Origin: Opitutaceae bacterium
GTDB lineage: Bacteria; Verrucomicrobiota; Verrucomicrobiia; Opitutales; Opitutaceae
Length of the DNA: 59,606 nt
Direction of reading: 5' to 3'
Assembly: GCA_030693515.1 (NCBI GenBank)
Contig: JAUYAK010000106.1
Location: forward strand, 1 to 59,606
Positions 54,650 through 59,606 of the stretch are shown here, piece after piece; the stretch's first letter is position 1, and the number at the start of each line of letters is the position of its first letter. The notes beneath the pieces were generated by a model. The model searched no databases. It was not told where the DNA came from and saw only the letters and a list, made by a program, of their open reading frames with translations. The position numbers were made by a program, and so were the translations under genes.

Positions 54650-56311
54650 CTACTCGGATCGGCCGGGACCGTGCTTCGCCAGAAACGCCCGGGCGTGCTC
54701 GACGCGCGGGATGCCGGCGTCGCTGGCGACCGCGACCGCCGCCACCTGCGCGAAATACTCGCGCGCCTTCGCCGTGTTGCCGGCGCGTTCGGCGGCATGG
54801 CCGGCGCCATAGAGGGTGTTCAGGCGGTTGGGGCTCGCGGCCAGCACGGCCTCGAACGCCGCGAGCGCCTCCCCATGCCGTCCCGCCTCCATGAGCATGT
54901 CGCCCAGCAGGTCGCCGGCGGGCAGGACTTCGCCGGGCGTGACGGCTTCCTTGTCCGCGGTGGCTTCGAGTTCGACCGCACGGCGCATCGACGCGATCGC
55001 GGCGTCGTGGTTTTTCCCGGCGAACTGCACCCAGGCGCGCGCGGCGAGGAGCTGCGTCTCGGCCTGCGCCGCCCAATACGAGGCGCGGTTGGCGCCCGCC
55101 AGCTCGCGCTGGATCCTCTCCAACTCGGCAATCTCCGCGCCCGCGGCGTCGATCCGGCCGCTGCGCGCCGCGCCGATCGCGCGCGCGAAGCGCACGATCG
55201 AGTCGCAGTGGAGAAATGCCTTGCCCCACGAAAACTCCGCGGGCTGGCGCAAGGGCAGCTCCGCCGCCTCGGCCCAAGCTTGGCGCTCGAGGGCGCAGCG
55301 CGCTGGCACCGCGGCGAACGCAAAGGCGGTCGCACCGGGTTGCGCGGGCGAATACGGGCCGCGGAAGCCCGCGAGCTGGCGGCGAATGGCGTCGGCCTCC
55401 GCAAATTGCCCGCGCTGCAGGTAGGCGTAGGCCATGTAGTCGAGCGCGTGCGGCAGGTGGCCGTTCAGCGCGCCGGCCGCCTCACCGAGCTTGCGCGCGG
55501 CCTCGGCCGAGCGGCGGTTGAAGTCGATCGATTTTTCCCAGAGGCCGCGGCGCGTGTAGATGTGCGTCGGCATGTGCAGCGCGTGCGGCACATCGGGCGC
55601 GATGCCGCCGTAGGTGTCGCACACCTCGATCGCCCGGTCCGCCAGCAGCGGAAAGTCGAGGGCGTGAATTTTGTAGTGCTGCGCGCCGGGATGGTCCGGG
55701 ATCTTGGCGCTCACCTTTTGCAGCCGCGCCGCGGCCTCGAGCTGGATCCGGTGCGATTTGTCCTTCGCGAGGAAGCGGGCGGGCGCGAGGTGGTAGAGCG
55801 CGCTGAACGCGACCGCGTCCAAATCCTCGGGAAAACGCTCGGCCAGCGCCGACCACGCCTCGTCGAGGATCTTCAGCCGCGCCGGGTAATCGGCGGGGCC
55901 GGCGTCGAGGAAATACCGGCCGAGGGTCTCGAGATACGCGCGCTCCCGGGGCGTGGCGGAGGCCACCGCAAGCCCGCGGCGGAGGTGCTCCGCGCCGAGC
56001 GTCCGGTCTGCCTCGGTGGGGGTGTCAGGCCACAGCGGATGAATGATCGTCATCGCGCGGCCCCAGTGCGCGAGGGCGCACGCCGGATCAGCCGCCGCCG
56101 CGGCCGCGAACTCACGTTCGGCCTCGGGATACATCATGTGGTGGACGAGCTTCACGCCACGGACCACGCGCTCCTGCGCCTCGGCCGTGCCGCTGACCTC
56201 GAAACGGATGGTGCCCAGTTTTTCCCCGGGCCGATGATCGGCGAGGGAATCGGACGGAAGGAGAATCGCGCCGAACACGGACGCGGCGATGAGTGCGGGA
56301 AGGGATTTCAT
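54650..56311 (-). CDS. Secreted TPR-repeat protein
   Basis: A 553-residue protein with a Sec signal peptide (MKSLPALIAASVFGAILLP...) and tetratricopeptide-like helical pairs throughout, for example KLVHHMMYPEAEREFAAAAA, ALAHWGRAMTIIHPLW and, near the end, GRHGEALAAFEAVLAASPNR with GNTAKAREYFAQVA. GAQHYKIHALDFP and HALHMPTHIYTRRGLW carry conserved histidines found in exported TPR proteins of this type. It is probably a periplasmic scaffold; partners unknown. Confidence 0.8.
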   Translation of the reverse strand: MKSLPALIAASVFGAILLPSDSLADHRPGEKLGTIRFEVSGTAEAQERVVRGVKLVHHMMYPEAEREFAAAAAADPACALAHWGRAMTIIHPLWPDTPTEADRTLGAEHLRRGLAVASATPRERAYLETLGRYFLDAGPADYPARLKILDEAWSALAERFPEDLDAVAFSALYHLAPARFLAKDKSHRIQLEAAARLQKVSAKIPDHPGAQHYKIHALDFPLLADRAIEVCDTYGGIAPDVPHALHMPTHIYTRRGLWEKSIDFNRRSAEAARKLGEAAGALNGHLPHALDYMAYAYLQRGQFAEADAIRRQLAGFRGPYSPAQPGATAFAFAAVPARCALERQAWAEAAELPLRQPAEFSWGKAFLHCDSIVRFARAIGAARSGRIDAAGAEIAELERIQRELAGANRASYWAAQAETQLLAARAWVQFAGKNHDAAIASMRRAVELEATADKEAVTPGEVLPAGDLLGDMLMEAGRHGEALAAFEAVLAASPNRLNTLYGAGHAAERAGNTAKAREYFAQVAAVAVASDAGIPRVEHARAFLAKHGPGRSE

Positions 56312-56602
56312 GGGGAGAACTCCGAGGTTGGATATTTGAGGGCGGAGACGAACCGTCACTTGGCCAGAGCGGGTGACGCAGCTGCATCGGCCTACGGCAG
56401 CCAGGGGAACGCCGCCGCGCAGGAAATGAATAGATTAGCGCAGCAGTGAATCGTCAAGCCACGCGGCTGCGGGGTGGTGGTTCAGTTTAATGCGGCCTGA
56501 ACTGTGGGAGCGGGTTTACCCCGCGACTTGTCGGGGCATAAAGCCCCTCCCACAATCAAACGGACCTACTCCCGGCCGCGGCCATCCGCGAGAGCCGCCG
56601 CG
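56312..56602. other. Intergenic region with one REP-like element
   Basis: This 291-bp gap between two minus-strand genes holds the TPR gene's promoter side (an AT-rich patch at 56425-56455) and, toward the pectate lyase gene, the palindromic element at 56503-56554. I see no open reading frame that looks like a gene. Confidence 0.6.
56503..56554. repeat. REP-like element with TGTGGGAG/CTCCCACA ends
   Basis: TGTGGGAGCGGGTTTACCCC opens the element and CTCCCACA closes it (56547-56554). The arms pair with small interruptions around a CGACTTGTCGG core. It lies 48 bp beyond the pectate lyase stop and could end that transcript. Its opening TGTGGGAGCG recurs inside the flavoprotein gene at 25884. Confidence 0.7.
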
Positions 56603-57772
56603 TTACTTCGACGCCACGCGCTTCCGCCACGCCGGATAGTAGGTCTCGAGCAATTTCCCCGGGTTGGTGACATACCAGCCCGAGCCGGTCCGCCGCTCGC
56701 GATCGACCTCGGCGAGCGAATAGACCTTCACGCCGTCGCGGCTCGCGAAGATCGGCCGGTCCGTGCCCGGCTCGACGGTCCGCGCCCAGAGTGGCGGGGC
56801 GCTCTCGTCCTTGATCACGACGACGTCGAAATCCGTTTTGTGCCGGGCAAACTCCGCGCGTGGCGCAGGAACGCGCTGGACGCGGATGCCGTCGAGCCGG
56901 ACTTTTTTCAACCACGCCACCGCCGCCTCCACCGCGGCCACGATCTCGGGCGCGGGCGGTTCGAAGCGCATCAGAAATTGCACGACCTCGGTCGTGTCGG
57001 CCGGCGCGACGCACGGCAGCTCAAAGGTCCGCGCGCCCACGGTCGCGAGCGTCACCTCATCGTGCTGCTGCCCCCAGCCGGTCGGGGCGCCGTCGCTCCC
57101 AGGGATCTGCATCTTGAGCAGGCACGCGGTGCCGCGCGCGACGGCCTCCGCGCAACGGGCGCGGCGCGCCTCGTCGAGCCACGTCCAGTGCGGCGCGCGA
57201 TCAGCGGCGTCCTTAAGCACATTCAGGATGCCGATCATCACGCCGTCATTGAGCGTGATGCGCTTCGCGATCGTGCCGCCCTTGGGCCACCACTGCGGGA
57301 AGCCGCCGTTGGCGTATTGCGAGGCGAGCATGAAATCGAGGCCGCGCTCGCACGCCGCACGCAGCGCCGGATCGCCGAGCGCGACGAAGGCCCGCGCGAG
57401 GTAGGCGACCTGCGGGTGCGTGTTATGGTTGTCGTAGCTGGTGTCGGTGTTCGCACGCGTATCCCGCACGAGTTTCTTCTGCGCCTCGGTGAGGACGGCG
57501 AGCATGTCGTAGTCCTTGGGCCAGCCGCCGTTTTCCCGCTGAAAAAGGAGGATATTGTCCGCGATCTCGCGCGCCTGCTCCGGCCCATACGCCGGCTGGT
57601 CCGGACCCGTCGCCTGCATGAAGCGCTCCGGCTGGATGATGTTGCGCCAGTGGTGCCGGGAGTCACTGAAGCCCGCCACATCGATCGTGCCGGGCATCGG
57701 CTTGGGCGACGTGGCCGCCCACAACGGGGCGACCGGCAAAAGCAGCGAAAGCAGCAGGCGGGGGTGGCGCAT
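56603..57772 (-). CDS. Pectate lyase, family PL10-like
   Basis: A 389-residue secreted enzyme that cleaves polygalacturonate by beta-elimination. The signal peptide is MRHPRLLLSLLLPVAPLWA. ADNILLFQRENGGWPKDYDM, TSYDNHNTHPQVAYLARAF and GLDFMLASQYANGGFPQWWP are blocks of the PL10 alpha/alpha-toroid; RITLNDGVMIGILN and the late RPIFASRDGVKVYSLAEVDRERR complete the fold. The start at 57772 is the first that gives a signal peptide; in-frame upstream residues do not. It indicates use of plant pectin. It diverges from icd. Confidence 0.88.
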   Translation of the reverse strand: MRHPRLLLSLLLPVAPLWAATSPKPMPGTIDVAGFSDSRHHWRNIIQPERFMQATGPDQPAYGPEQAREIADNILLFQRENGGWPKDYDMLAVLTEAQKKLVRDTRANTDTSYDNHNTHPQVAYLARAFVALGDPALRAACERGLDFMLASQYANGGFPQWWPKGGTIAKRITLNDGVMIGILNVLKDAADRAPHWTWLDEARRARCAEAVARGTACLLKMQIPGSDGAPTGWGQQHDEVTLATVGARTFELPCVAPADTTEVVQFLMRFEPPAPEIVAAVEAAVAWLKKVRLDGIRVQRVPAPRAEFARHKTDFDVVVIKDESAPPLWARTVEPGTDRPIFASRDGVKVYSLAEVDRERRTGSGWYVTNPGKLLETYYPAWRKRVASK

Positions 57773-57845
57773 GCGGCAGATTGGGCGAGAAAATCGGAGC
57801 GAGGCAACGCCACGCTGCCAGCGATCGCGCCGGAATTGCTTTTGA

Positions 57846-59606
<1,761 letters not shown>

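Overview
The window is 59.6 kb of GC-rich DNA, densely coded on both strands, with short intergenic gaps, few clear Shine-Dalgarno sites and many ATGA stop/start overlaps. Gene content and protein style (PL10-type pectate lyase, twin-arginine Gfo/Idh/MocA oxidoreductase, DmsB-DmsC fusion in a nitrate reductase operon, AlgE-like porin next to an Nrt ABC transporter) suggest a verrucomicrobial bacterium, most likely Opitutaceae. That placement is inference from family resemblance only.

Region by region: (1) 1-6376, signalling: a truncated response regulator, a divergent PAS/GAF hybrid histidine kinase, a receiver-kinase protein and an unrecognised protein with kinase-like motif spacing. (2) 6453-8780, glycerol uptake and phosphorylation (glpF, glpK). 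(3) 8860-12194, an exported oxidoreductase, an exported protein of unknown function and an aminotransferase. (4) 12215-30438, a complete nitrate assimilation locus: LysR regulator, NasS/NrtA-like protein, NrtA, NrtS-like protein, NrtB, two ATPases, porin, NarK/NasA-type MFS carrier, PP2C/Ser-Thr kinase fusion, siroheme nitrite reductase, CysJ-like flavoprotein, ferredoxin/membrane-anchor fusion and molybdopterin nitrate reductase. (5) 30552-32893, gamma-glutamyltransferase and a PqiA-like protein. (6) 33015-39894, sulfate assimilation and siroheme: cysH-cysD-cysN-rrf2 on the minus strand, divergent from cobA-cbiX-cysI. (7) 40067-48126, two unknown proteins, an HAD acid phosphatase lipoprotein, gltX, an M14 peptidase and an AsmA-like giant protein. 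(8) 48362-59606, FGGY kinase facing a GntP permease, a split MFS/spermidine-synthase pair, a bicupin, an unknown secreted protein, a TPR protein, pectate lyase and a monomeric isocitrate dehydrogenase cut by the right edge.

The nitrogen and sulfur loci fit together. The porin, ABC system, NrtS-like protein and MFS carrier bring nitrate and nitrite in. The Mo-enzyme with its Fe-S/membrane subunit reduces nitrate. NirA and CysI are both siroheme enzymes, fed by CobA and CbiX. The only CysJ-like flavoprotein lies in the nitrate operon. Three nitrate-locus transcription units carry matching -24/-12 (sigma-54-type) promoters.

The most unusual feature is a set of short dispersed-type repeats sitting in frame inside essential-looking genes: a 22-bp perfect palindrome in the nitrate reductase, two palindromic segments in the flavoprotein, two copies of an AACTTTC repeat in the DmsB-DmsC fusion, and a CCCTGAGCTTGTCGAAGGG element in isocitrate dehydrogenase. 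Other repeat elements sit between genes, including a 115-bp element with 15-bp terminal inverted repeats and four internal hairpins. No rRNA, tRNA, CRISPR array, transposase or phage gene was seen, and no gap between genes exceeds 300 bases.
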